Source of the DNA: JAKACA01 sp049510975
GTDB taxonomy: Bacteria > Actinomycetota > Acidimicrobiia > Acidimicrobiales > Bog-793
Direction of reading: 5' to 3'
Assembly: GCA_049510975.1 (NCBI GenBank)
Contig: JBEKYM010000007.1
Location: forward strand, 225,231-289,230
DNA: 64,000 nt
The position numbers and the translations under genes were made by a program. Positions 56,671 through 64,000 of the stretch are shown here, in pieces (within the stretch, counting starts at the first letter, position 1; each line of letters opens with the position of its first letter). The notes under the pieces were generated by a model. It did no database searches. It saw only the letters and a list, made by a program, of their open reading frames with translations, and was not told where the DNA came from.

Positions 56671-57690
56671 ATGCGCTACGTGGAAGCCAAGGGTGAGCGG
56701 CTCTCGGTCGTCGGCCTCGGCACCTGGCAGTTCGGCTCGCGGGAGTGGGGATACGGCGCCGGCTATGCCGAGCACGATGCCGGTGAGATCGCCCGCCGCG
56801 CCGTCGAGCTCGGCGTCAACCTGTTCGACTCGGCCGAGATCTACGGCTTCGGGCGGTCGGAACGGATCCTGGGCGCGGCCATCGCCGATGAGCGAGACCG
56901 AGTGTTCATCGCCACGAAGGTGTTTCCCGTCCTCCCGATCCCCGCGGTCATCTGCCGGCGGGCCGAGGCGAGCAGCCGCCGGCTCGGCATCGCCGAGATC
57001 GACCTCTACCAGCTGCACTGGCCGAACCCCGTCGTCCCCCTCGGGCTCCAGATGGAGGGGATGCGCCGGCTTCGCAACCGCGGGGAGGTCCGCAATGTCG
57101 GCGTGAGCAACTTCTCGCTCGGTCGATGGCAGGCTGCTGAGCGCGCCTTCGGCGGCACCGTCTTGACGAACCAGGTGCGCTTCAGCCTCGTCGACCGCCG
57201 GCCGCTCACCTCCGGCATGGTCGAGTGGGCGGCTGAGCACGGCCATGTCGTCATGGCCTACAGCCCGCTCGCCCAGGGCTTGCTCTCCGGGCGCTATGAC
57301 GCCGATCACCGGCCCGGTGGCATGCGCGCCAATCAGGCGGCGTTCCTGCCGGAGAACCTCGAGCGCGCCGGCGAGCTGATCGCCGGCCTGCGCCGCATCG
57401 CCGCCGTCCACGACGCCACGCCGGCCCAAGTCGCCCTCGCCTGGATCGTCAGCCACGCCGGAGTCGTCGCCATCCCGGGCGCCAGCTCGGTCGAGCAAAT
57501 GGAGCACAACGCCGCCGCCGCCGATCTCGAGCTGAGCGCCGACGAACGAGCCGAGCTGGCGCAGGCAGCCGCCGGCTACCAACCGATCGAGCGGCGCGAG
57601 GCGATGCACCAGGTGCTGCGCCAGCGACTCGGCTCGGCCGGGCAGCATGGGACGGCGGAGGGTGCCGACCCTGAGGAGCCGGGGCAATAG
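56671..57690 (+). CDS. Aldo/keto reductase
   Basis: A 339-residue NADPH-dependent TIM-barrel oxidoreductase of the AKR11/YccK-like group. The catalytic tetrad is Asp53, Tyr58 (DSAEIYG), Lys83 (ATKVF) and His116 (LHWPNP). The C-terminal NADPH loop is IPGASSVEQMEHN. The substrate is unknown. AGAGAGAAAG precedes the ATG as ribosome site. It is likely cotranscribed with the SDR gene. Confidence 0.9.
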   Translation: MRYVEAKGERLSVVGLGTWQFGSREWGYGAGYAEHDAGEIARRAVELGVNLFDSAEIYGFGRSERILGAAIADERDRVFIATKVFPVLPIPAVICRRAEASSRRLGIAEIDLYQLHWPNPVVPLGLQMEGMRRLRNRGEVRNVGVSNFSLGRWQAAERAFGGTVLTNQVRFSLVDRRPLTSGMVEWAAEHGHVVMAYSPLAQGLLSGRYDADHRPGGMRANQAAFLPENLERAGELIAGLRRIAAVHDATPAQVALAWIVSHAGVVAIPGASSVEQMEHNAAAADLELSADERAELAQAAAGYQPIERREAMHQVLRQRLGSAGQHGTAEGADPEEPGQ

Positions 57691-57754
57691 ATTCGGCCCG
57701 TTCGAGCAGGGCGCCGAGGAGCACTCGCCACATGGCGGACAGGGGGACAAGCTG

Positions 57755-59191
57755 ATGGACGAGCACGTTGCATGGATGGACGCCACCGCGCAGGCCGAGC
57801 TGGTGCGGAGCGGTCAAGCGACGCCGGCGGAGCTGGTCGATGCCGCCATCGAGCGCATCGAGCGCCTGAACCCGCAGCTCAACGCCGTCATCCATGAACG
57901 TTTTGCGGCAGCTCGGAGCGAGGCGAGTGCAAGCGAGCTCACCGGGCCCTTTGCCGGCGTGCCGGTGCTGCTCAAGGATCTCGGCGCCGAGATGGCCGGC
58001 GAGCCTCATCACACCGGCCTGCGTGCCGCCAAGGAGGCCGGCTACCGGGCGCCGACGAGCAGCTTCATCACCGAGGCGCTGCAGGCGGCCGGCTGCATCA
58101 TCCTCGGCCGTACGAATTGCCCGGAGTTCGGGACGACGATCACGACCGAGCCGCTCGCCTACGGGCCGACCCGCAACCCCTGGAACCTCGACCACACGAC
58201 GGGGGGCTCCTCCGGCGGCTCGGCGGCGGCCGTGGCGAGCGGGATGGTGCCCGTCGCCCATGCCAACGACGGTGGAGGCTCGATCCGCATCCCGGCGGCC
58301 AACTGCGGCCTGTTCGGACTGAAGCCGAGCCGGGGTCGGGTGAGCCCCGGGCCGGAGCCGCACGAGGCAGCTTGGGCGGGCTCGACGATCGATCACGTTC
58401 TCACGCGCACCGTGCGCGACTCCGCTGCGATGTTGGACGTGCTCGCCGGTGAGCATCCCGGCGACTTCTTCGTCGCCCCGCCGGCGGCGCGGCCGTTCGC
58501 CTCCGAAGTCGGGGTGTCGCCCGGATCGCTCAAGATCGGCTGGCTCGACCATCCGGCCCAGGAGGGCATCGCCCCTCACCCGGAGTGCGCCGCCGCCGTG
58601 CACTCGGCCCGCGACCTGCTGGCCTCGCTCGGCCACGAGTTGGTGGAGGACTACCCGGTGGCACTCGGCGACCCCGAGTTCACTCGTCACTTCCTCACAC
58701 TCATCACGACAGCCGTGGCGGCCGACGTCGAGACCTGGGGCGAGCACATCGGCCGGCCGATCGAGGTCTCCGAGCTCGAGCCGGACAACCAGACCTTTCA
58801 GATGCTCGGCGCCATGGTCCCGGGAACGGCCTACCTGCGGTCGGTGCTGTGGTTCGAGATGTGGCGCCGGGAGATGGCGGCCTTCTGGGCCGACGAGGGC
58901 TACGACCTGCTGCTCACACCGGTGTTGAACATGCCGCCGGCCCGCATCGGGGAGCTGTCGGAGCCGGTTCTCGGGCAGCAAAGGGTCATCGAAGCGCTCC
59001 AGTACACGGCACAGATCAACGTCACCGGGCAGCCTGCGGTCTCGCTCCCGCTGCACATGTCGGCGGACGGCCTTCCGGTCGGCGTGCAGCTCGTGGCCGC
59101 CTACGGTCGAGAGGACCTGCTGATTCGGCTAGCGTCTCAGGTCGAGCAGGCGGCACCATGGGCGGATCGTAAGCCGCTGGTGCACGCGTGA
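57755..59191 (+). CDS. Amidase (amidase-signature family)
   Basis: A 478-residue hydrolase. The catalytic triad is Lys74 (LLKDLG), the cis-Ser152 in TGGSSGGSAA and the nucleophile Ser176 in NDGGGSIRIP. It is not a GatA by length or context, since gatC and gatB are absent. The substrate is unknown. ATG 57755 has AGGGGGACA upstream; the frame from 57647 overlaps the preceding gene. Confidence 0.9.
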   Translation: MDEHVAWMDATAQAELVRSGQATPAELVDAAIERIERLNPQLNAVIHERFAAARSEASASELTGPFAGVPVLLKDLGAEMAGEPHHTGLRAAKEAGYRAPTSSFITEALQAAGCIILGRTNCPEFGTTITTEPLAYGPTRNPWNLDHTTGGSSGGSAAAVASGMVPVAHANDGGGSIRIPAANCGLFGLKPSRGRVSPGPEPHEAAWAGSTIDHVLTRTVRDSAAMLDVLAGEHPGDFFVAPPAARPFASEVGVSPGSLKIGWLDHPAQEGIAPHPECAAAVHSARDLLASLGHELVEDYPVALGDPEFTRHFLTLITTAVAADVETWGEHIGRPIEVSELEPDNQTFQMLGAMVPGTAYLRSVLWFEMWRREMAAFWADEGYDLLLTPVLNMPPARIGELSEPVLGQQRVIEALQYTAQINVTGQPAVSLPLHMSADGLPVGVQLVAAYGREDLLIRLASQVEQAAPWADRKPLVHA

Positions 59192-59251
59192 GGGCTCCTC
59201 AGGCGGAAGCGATCGAACCCGGATGACACTGGACAACAGGCGCACAGTTCC

Positions 59252-60169
59252 ATGACCACGTACCGGCTCTCGCACCTCGACGAGCTCGAAGCCGAGGCCA
59301 TCCACATCATCCGTGAGGTGGTGGCCGAATTCGAGAAGCCCGCTCTGCTGTTCTCCGGCGGCAAGGACTCGGCCGTGCTGCTGCACCTGGCCGTGAAGGC
59401 CTGCTGGCCGCAGCGCTTGCCGTTCCCGGTCGTGCACGTCGACACCGGGCACAACTTCCCCGAGGTGATCGCCTACCGCGACAGCCAGGTGGAGTCGCTC
59501 CAACTCCGGCTCATCGTCGGCTCCGTGCAGGAGGACATCGACCGGGGCTCCATCATCGAGACCCCGACGCCCGGCGCCACGCGCAACCGCCTCCAGACCT
59601 ACACCTTGCTCCGGGTCCTCGAGGAGGGCGGTTACGACGCCGTCTTCGGAGGGGGCCGGCGGGACGAGGAGAAAGCCCGCGCCAAGGAGCGCATCTTCTC
59701 CCTGCGAGACGAGTTCGGCCAGTGGAACCCGCGAGCCCAGCGCCCCGAGCTGTGGAACCTGTTCAACACCAGGCACCGGCCGGGCGAGCACTTCCGTGTC
59801 TTCCCGCTCTCGAACTGGACCGAGCTCGACATCTGGCAGTACGTCGAGCAGGAGTCCGTGCCGCTCCCGGAGATCTACTTCTCCCACCAGCGACCCGTCT
59901 TCCGGCGTGGCGGCATGCTGCTCGCCGTGGGGCCGTTCACCCAGCCTCGCGAGGGTTTGGCGGCCGAGGTGCCGTTCGAAGCGACGGTCCGCTATCGCAC
60001 CGTCGGCGACATGACCTGCACTGCCGCCGTCGAATCGACCGCTGCCACGCCGTCGCAGGTCATCACCGAGACCGCCATCAGCCGCGTGAGCGAGCGGGGA
60101 GCGACCCGCGCCGACGACCGCTTCTCCGAGGCGGCCATGGAAGACCGCAAGCGAGAGGGCTACTTCTAA
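59252..60169 (+). CDS. cysD: Sulfate adenylyltransferase subunit 2
   Basis: A 305-residue ATP pyrophosphatase-type subunit that forms adenosine phosphosulfate with CysN. The PP-loop SGGKDS (35-40) and downstream FGGGRRDEEKARAKERIFS are diagnostic. The C-terminus EDRKREGYF is typical. cysN starts directly after the TAA without a spacer. No clear promoter box was found in the 60-base gap upstream. Confidence 0.96.
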   Translation: MTTYRLSHLDELEAEAIHIIREVVAEFEKPALLFSGGKDSAVLLHLAVKACWPQRLPFPVVHVDTGHNFPEVIAYRDSQVESLQLRLIVGSVQEDIDRGSIIETPTPGATRNRLQTYTLLRVLEEGGYDAVFGGGRRDEEKARAKERIFSLRDEFGQWNPRAQRPELWNLFNTRHRPGEHFRVFPLSNWTELDIWQYVEQESVPLPEIYFSHQRPVFRRGGMLLAVGPFTQPREGLAAEVPFEATVRYRTVGDMTCTAAVESTAATPSQVITETAISRVSERGATRADDRFSEAAMEDRKREGYF

Positions 60170-61426
60170 ATGGAGCTGCTCCGCTTCGCCACGGCCGGCT
60201 CGGTCGACGACGGCAAGTCCACGCTGATCGGACGCCTGCTCTACGACTCCAAGCAGGTCTTCGAGGACCAGCTCGAAGCCGTCGAGGCGTCGAGCCTGGC
60301 GCGGGGCGACGAGTACACGAACCTGGCCCTGCTCACCGATGGCCTCCGAGCCGAGCGCGAGCAGGGCATCACGATCGACGTCGCCTACCGGTACTTCGCC
60401 ACGCCGAAACGAAAGTTCATCATCGGCGACACCCCCGGCCACACCCAGCACACCCGCAACATGGTGACCGGCTGCTCCACGGCGGACCTCGTCGTCCTGC
60501 TCGTGGACGCCCGGGTGGGTCCGACCGAGCAGACGCGCCGGCACGCAACGGTGGCTTCGCTGCTCGGCATCCGGCACCTCGTGCTCTGCGTCAACAAGAT
60601 GGATCTCGTCGACTGGGACCGCAAGCGCTTCGAAGCCATCCGCAAGGAGTTCGACGACTTCGCCGCCCGGCTGCAGGTGACCGATCTCACGTGCATCCCC
60701 ATGTCGGCTCTCGAGGGCGACAACGTCGTCGACCGATCCACCGAGATGAAGTGGTACGACGGTCCGTCGCTCCTGCACCACCTCGAAGAGGTGCACATCT
60801 CCTCGGACCGGAACCTCATCGACTTCCGTTTCCCGGTGCAGCGAGTCATCCGGCCGATCTCCTCCAGCGAGCTGCACGACTTTCGCGGCTATGCCGGCCA
60901 AGTGGCGAGCGGGGTGGTCCAGGTCGGCGACCCGATCGTGGTGCTGCCGTCGGGTTTCTCGTCGAGGATCGAGGCGATCGAGACGGCTGACGGCCCGCTC
61001 ACCGAGGCGTACCCGCCGATGGGCGTGGTCATCCGGCTGGCTGACGACCTCGACATCTCGCGGGGGGACATGCTCTGCCGCCCCCACAACCAGCCGACCA
61101 TCGGCCAGGACCTCTCCGCCATGGTGTGCTGGATGTCGGAAGCGCCGCTGCGCCCGGGTGCCAAACTGTGGCTGAAGCACACGACACGATGGGCTCGAGT
61201 GCTGGTGAAGGACCTGCAGTACCGGCTCGACGTGAACACCTTGCATCGTGACCAGGAGGCAACCGAGCTCACGCTGAACGAGATCGGACGGATCGACCTG
61301 CGTACGACGGTGCCCCTGTTCTTCGACGAATACCGGTTGAACCGGGCAACAGGAAGCTTTGTACTGGTGGACGAAGGCACGAATGCCACGGTTGCCGCAG
61401 GGATGATTCTCCGACCGAGCACTTGA
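60170..61426 (+). CDS. cysN: Sulfate adenylyltransferase subunit 1 (GTPase)
   Basis: A 418-residue translation-factor-like GTPase that drives CysD. The G1 loop is GSVDDGKST (10-18), G3 is DTPGH (87-91) and G4 is NKMD (142-145). Two beta-barrel domains follow. It is not fused to APS kinase, which is a separate gene here. Its stop is four bases into the alternative TTG start of cysC. Confidence 0.95.
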   Translation: MELLRFATAGSVDDGKSTLIGRLLYDSKQVFEDQLEAVEASSLARGDEYTNLALLTDGLRAEREQGITIDVAYRYFATPKRKFIIGDTPGHTQHTRNMVTGCSTADLVVLLVDARVGPTEQTRRHATVASLLGIRHLVLCVNKMDLVDWDRKRFEAIRKEFDDFAARLQVTDLTCIPMSALEGDNVVDRSTEMKWYDGPSLLHHLEEVHISSDRNLIDFRFPVQRVIRPISSSELHDFRGYAGQVASGVVQVGDPIVVLPSGFSSRIEAIETADGPLTEAYPPMGVVIRLADDLDISRGDMLCRPHNQPTIGQDLSAMVCWMSEAPLRPGAKLWLKHTTRWARVLVKDLQYRLDVNTLHRDQEATELTLNEIGRIDLRTTVPLFFDEYRLNRATGSFVLVDEGTNATVAAGMILRPST

Positions 61427-61437
61427 GGGGGGCTGGG

Positions 61438-62091
61438 ATGACGGCGGGCTACACAGACGGGAATGGTCATGGGCAGGTGGGGACGGCCGATGGTGCTGCA
61501 GCTGCTGCCGCCCCAGAGGCCGGTAAGAGCACGGCGAAGGAGCTGGTCGTGAGCCGAGGCACGATTTGGTTCACCGGCCTGTCCGGCGCAGGAAAGACCA
61601 CCGTGGCGACCACGCTGAAGCGGATGCTGGACGGCCTCGACGTGCGGACGTTCCTGCTCGACGGCGACCTCCTGCGGGAGGGTCTCAACTCCGATCTCAC
61701 CTACAGCGACGAGGACCGCGTCGAGAACGTTCGGCGGGTGGGCGAAGTTGCCCTCCTCTTTGCCAAAGTCGGGCATCTGTCGCTCGTGACGGTGATCTCG
61801 CCCTACGACGCCGGCCGCATCGCCGCTCGGGCGCGGCACGAGTCCGAAGGCGTTCCCTTCGTCGAGATCTACGTGGCCACGCCGCTGTCGGTGTGCGAGA
61901 GCCGAGACCCGAAGGGCCTCTACGCCCGCGCCCGCCGTGGCGAGGTGGCTCGTTTCACCGGCATCTCGGCGCCGTACGAGGTGCCTGAGGACGCCGAGCT
62001 CGAGCTGGTCACCCACGGTAAGACCCCCGAGCAGTCAGCTGCCGAAGTCCTGGCCCTCCTGCAGCGGCGAGGACTCGTCCTGCCGGGCTGA
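61438..62091 (+). CDS. cysC: Adenylylsulfate kinase
   Basis: A 217-residue kinase making PAPS. A low-complexity N-terminus of about 35 residues (rich in Gly and Ala) precedes the kinase. The P-loop is GLSGAGKTT (47-55). The nucleophile region VISPYDAGR replaces the common ISPYRADR. The PAPS motif KGLYARARRGEVARFTG is present. ATG 61438 has GAGGGGGG upstream and is preferred over TTG 61423. Confidence 0.94.
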   Translation: MTAGYTDGNGHGQVGTADGAAAAAAPEAGKSTAKELVVSRGTIWFTGLSGAGKTTVATTLKRMLDGLDVRTFLLDGDLLREGLNSDLTYSDEDRVENVRRVGEVALLFAKVGHLSLVTVISPYDAGRIAARARHESEGVPFVEIYVATPLSVCESRDPKGLYARARRGEVARFTGISAPYEVPEDAELELVTHGKTPEQSAAEVLALLQRRGLVLPG

Positions 62092-62129
62092 GCCTCGCTT
62101 TGGGGGCGGCCCGCCGGCCCGACCGACGG

Positions 62130-62177
62130 TTCTGGGTGCATCTCAGGGACACATAGGTCCTCATTGGGCACCCAGAA
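62130..62177 (+). terminator. Hairpin after cysC
   Basis: TTCTGGGTGC (62130-62139) pairs perfectly with GCACCCAGAA (62168-62177), with a smaller GGAC/GTCC stem inside. A second inverted repeat, CCGGCGG with CCGCCGG, follows near 62181-62211. Confidence 0.65.
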
Positions 62178-62267
62178 TGGCCGGCGGACCATCACCGGAT
62201 CACCGCCGGCCGGCAACTCCACCGCCCCGTCTCGATAGGCTCAGCCTGCAAAGAAACCCGCCAACGG

Positions 62268-63761
62268 GTGGGTCAACGGGCGGCGGATGCCGCCCCGGTG
62301 CGGCGTGCCGCACGGACGACAGTGGAGGTGATCCGGCTGACTGCACAAGAAGCCCAGCCGTCGACGGCGTTCGACCTCGTCGTGATCGGCGGGGGACCAG
62401 GCGGCTATGCGGCCGCCTTGTACGGCGGCAACGCCGGCTTGTCGGTGGCAGTCGTCGAGAAGGAGAAAGTCGGCGGGACCTGCCTGCACCGGGGCTGTAT
62501 CCCGGCCAAGGAGTTCCTGGAGACGGCGGCGGTGTTTCGCACGGTGTCGGGGGCCAAGGAATTCGGCGTGCAGGCGAGCCAACCGACGGTCGAGTTCTCC
62601 ACCAGCCAGGACCGTAAGCAGAAGGTCGTCGACCAGCTGTACCGTGGCCTCGTCGGCCTCATGAAGCAGCGCAAGAACGTCACCTTCGAGGGCACCGGCA
62701 GGTTGCTGACCGAGCACGTCGTCGAGATCACGGCCCCGGACGGATCGATCCAGACCATCTCGGGCACCAACATCGTGCTGGCGTCGGGCTCGGTGCCAAG
62801 GACGCTGCCCGGCTTCGAGGTGGACGGGCGCTACGTCCTCACCTCCGACGAGGTGCTCGCCCTGCGAGAGCTGCCTCGCACTGCCGTCGTCATCGGCGGC
62901 GGAGCGATCGGCTGCGAGTTCGCCTCCATGCTCTCCGACCTCGGCGTGCAGGTCACGCTGCTCGAGGCCCTCCCCAAACTCCTCCCTGGGTGCGACGAGG
63001 ACGTCGCCAACGTCGTCGTGCGCTCGTTCCAGAAGCGGGGGATCACGGTGCGAGCCGGCGTGTCGGTGCACGGCCACCAGCCTGGCGACGCCGGCACGAC
63101 GGTCAGCTTCGGCGACGGTGAGTCCGCCCTCGTGGACTGCGTCATCGTCTCGGTCGGTCGCCGCCCGCTTTCCGACGGGCTGCTGGCCGAGGGCACGGGC
63201 GTCGTGGTGGACAGTCGAGGTTTTGTCGAGGTCGACGAGTGGATGCAGACCGGGGCGCCCGGCGTCTTCGCCGTCGGCGACCTCGTCAACACGCCGCAAC
63301 TCGCCCACGTCGGGTTTGCCGAGGCGATCCTCGTCATCAAGCAGCTCCTCGGCGAACGGGCCGTACCGGTCCATTACGGGGCCGTGCCCTGGGGCATCTA
63401 CTGCCATCCGGAGGTTGCCTTCGTCGGCATGACGGAGGAAGCCGCCAAGGCGGCCGGCATCGACGTCCTCGTGAAGAAGGACCCCTTCGGGGGCAACAGC
63501 CGTGCCCGCATCCTCGGCGAGACCGAGGGCATGGTGAAGGTCATCGCCGAGAAGCTGCCCGACGGCTCCGCCGGCCGGCTCCTCGGCGTGCACATGGTTG
63601 GTCCATGGGTGACCGAGCAGCTGGGGCAGGCCTACCTGTCGGTCAACTGGGAAGCAACGCCGGCGGAGATCGGTGCGTTCATCCAGCCGCACCCGACACT
63701 GTCCGAAACCTTTGGCGAGTCCGTTCTCGCCCTCACCGGAAGGGGCCTCCACCTTGCCTGA
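62268..63761 (+). CDS. lpdA: Dihydrolipoamide dehydrogenase
   Basis: It reoxidises the lipoyl groups of 2-oxoacid dehydrogenase E2 with NAD. The FAD motif is VVIGGGPGGYAAA (38-50, counted from 62268), the redox pair is Cys72 and Cys77 (TCLHRGCIP), the NAD motif is VIGGGAIGCEFASM, and the C-terminal acid-base is HPTLSETFGE. The start is unclear. The GTG at 62268 is the longest option and lies in a small hairpin with arms ACCCG and CGGGT. The best ribosome site, GGAGGTG (62323-62329), instead points to a CTG at 62337, giving MTAQEAQPSTAFDLVVIGGG. Its stop overlaps the E2 start. Confidence 0.93.
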   Translation: MGQRAADAAPVRRAARTTVEVIRLTAQEAQPSTAFDLVVIGGGPGGYAAALYGGNAGLSVAVVEKEKVGGTCLHRGCIPAKEFLETAAVFRTVSGAKEFGVQASQPTVEFSTSQDRKQKVVDQLYRGLVGLMKQRKNVTFEGTGRLLTEHVVEITAPDGSIQTISGTNIVLASGSVPRTLPGFEVDGRYVLTSDEVLALRELPRTAVVIGGGAIGCEFASMLSDLGVQVTLLEALPKLLPGCDEDVANVVVRSFQKRGITVRAGVSVHGHQPGDAGTTVSFGDGESALVDCVIVSVGRRPLSDGLLAEGTGVVVDSRGFVEVDEWMQTGAPGVFAVGDLVNTPQLAHVGFAEAILVIKQLLGERAVPVHYGAVPWGIYCHPEVAFVGMTEEAAKAAGIDVLVKKDPFGGNSRARILGETEGMVKVIAEKLPDGSAGRLLGVHMVGPWVTEQLGQAYLSVNWEATPAEIGAFIQPHPTLSETFGESVLALTGRGLHLA

Positions 63762-64000
63762 CATCACGATGCCGCAGCTTGGAGAGACCGTCACCGAGGG
63801 CACCATCATCAAGTGGCTGAAGAACGTCGGCGACGCTGTGGCCCACGACGAGCCGCTCTTCGAGGTGTCGACGGACAAAGTCGACTCCGAGGTGCCCTCG
63901 TCGGCCGAGGGTGTCATCACCGAGATTCTCGTGCCCGAAGGGGCGACGGTGGACATCGGGACGAAGCTGGCGGTGATCGGTGCTGCCGGGGATGTGCCGG
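63754..64000 (+). CDS. 2-oxoacid dehydrogenase E2, lipoyl domain (partial)
   Basis: The first 82 residues of a dihydrolipoamide acyltransferase, cut by the right window edge. The lipoyl domain opens PDITMPQLGETVTEGTIIKWLK. The lipoylated lysine is in EVSTDKVDSEVP. The TTG start overlaps the lpdA end by eight bases, with GGAAGGGG upstream. In actinobacteria the shared E2 of pyruvate and 2-oxoglutarate dehydrogenases is usual, so both sucB and a pyruvate E2 are possible names. Confidence 0.9.
   Translation, partial: MPDITMPQLGETVTEGTIIKWLKNVGDAVAHDEPLFEVSTDKVDSEVPSSAEGVITEILVPEGATVDIGTKLAVIGAAGDVP

Overview
The window is a high-GC (roughly two thirds G+C), gene-dense chromosomal segment of an actinobacterium, most likely of the class Acidimicrobiia or a close relative. 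The placement rests on actinobacterial gene blocks (carB-pyrD, mihF-gmk-rpoZ-coaBC-metK-priA, rpsO-pnp-M16 peptidase-dapB, dapA-rnj-ftsK), a PriA that has lost its ATPase motifs, a mihF gene, an HhH-GPD repair protein with a histone-like tail, and many apparently leaderless genes. No rRNA, tRNA, CRISPR array, transposase or phage gene was seen.

Layout. 1-1727: end of carB and pyrD (pyrimidine synthesis). 1728-8780: an oligopeptide-type ABC transporter. The binding lipoprotein and two permeases are on the + strand. A fused double ATPase faces them on the - strand. It sits where the conserved block would continue. 8857-14876: mihF, gmk, rpoZ, coaBC, metK and priA, closed by a strong hairpin. 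14933-16132: a secreted seven-repeat Cys-pair protein. 16287-21548: rpsO, pnp, an M16 peptidase and dapB. 21683-29844: an accessory stretch with a very large divergent subtilase, two tandem TetR regulators, a ferritin-like diiron protein, a beta-carbonic anhydrase and a DinB-like protein. 29899-39376: dapA, RNase J, ftsK, a D-Ala-D-Ala carboxypeptidase, thrB and a PAS-GGDEF protein. 39426-42042 (- strand): sufC-sufS-sufU. 42109-44716: an MBL hydrolase, an acyl-CoA dehydrogenase and a HAD phosphatase. 44786-45020: a gene-free, hairpin-rich stretch that I read as an undescribed structured RNA. 45021-47184: thiE, the HhH-GPD protein, a membrane protein and a truncated copy of the HhH-GPD gene. 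47372-52503: a solitary molybdenum hydroxylase large subunit, a small Cys protein and a GAF-GGDEF-EAL protein. 52517-59191: aceE, rnhA, an SDR, an aldo/keto reductase and an amidase. 59252-62091: cysD-cysN-cysC (sulfate activation). 62268-64000: dihydrolipoamide dehydrogenase and the start of a 2-oxoacid dehydrogenase E2.

How genes work together. dapB and dapA supply the lysine/diaminopimelate branch. thrB lies in the same stretch as the carboxypeptidase that trims peptidoglycan. Lpd and E2 can form 2-oxoacid dehydrogenase complexes with AceE. CysDNC makes PAPS for sulfur assimilation, and SufCSU uses cysteine sulfur for Fe-S clusters. Two cyclic-di-GMP proteins are unlinked.

The observations I rate highest are: the RNA candidate at 44.8 kb, which carries a 15-nt match to the 16S rRNA 3' tail and an internal imitation of that tail; a two-copy 62-nt palindromic element (6512 and 28311); a perfect inverted repeat lying across the -10 box of the second TetR gene; genes such as gmk with no conventional start codon; and a truncated copy of the HhH-GPD gene 0.7 kb from its parent. 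Gene identities come from recognition of motifs and overall sequence. No database search was run.
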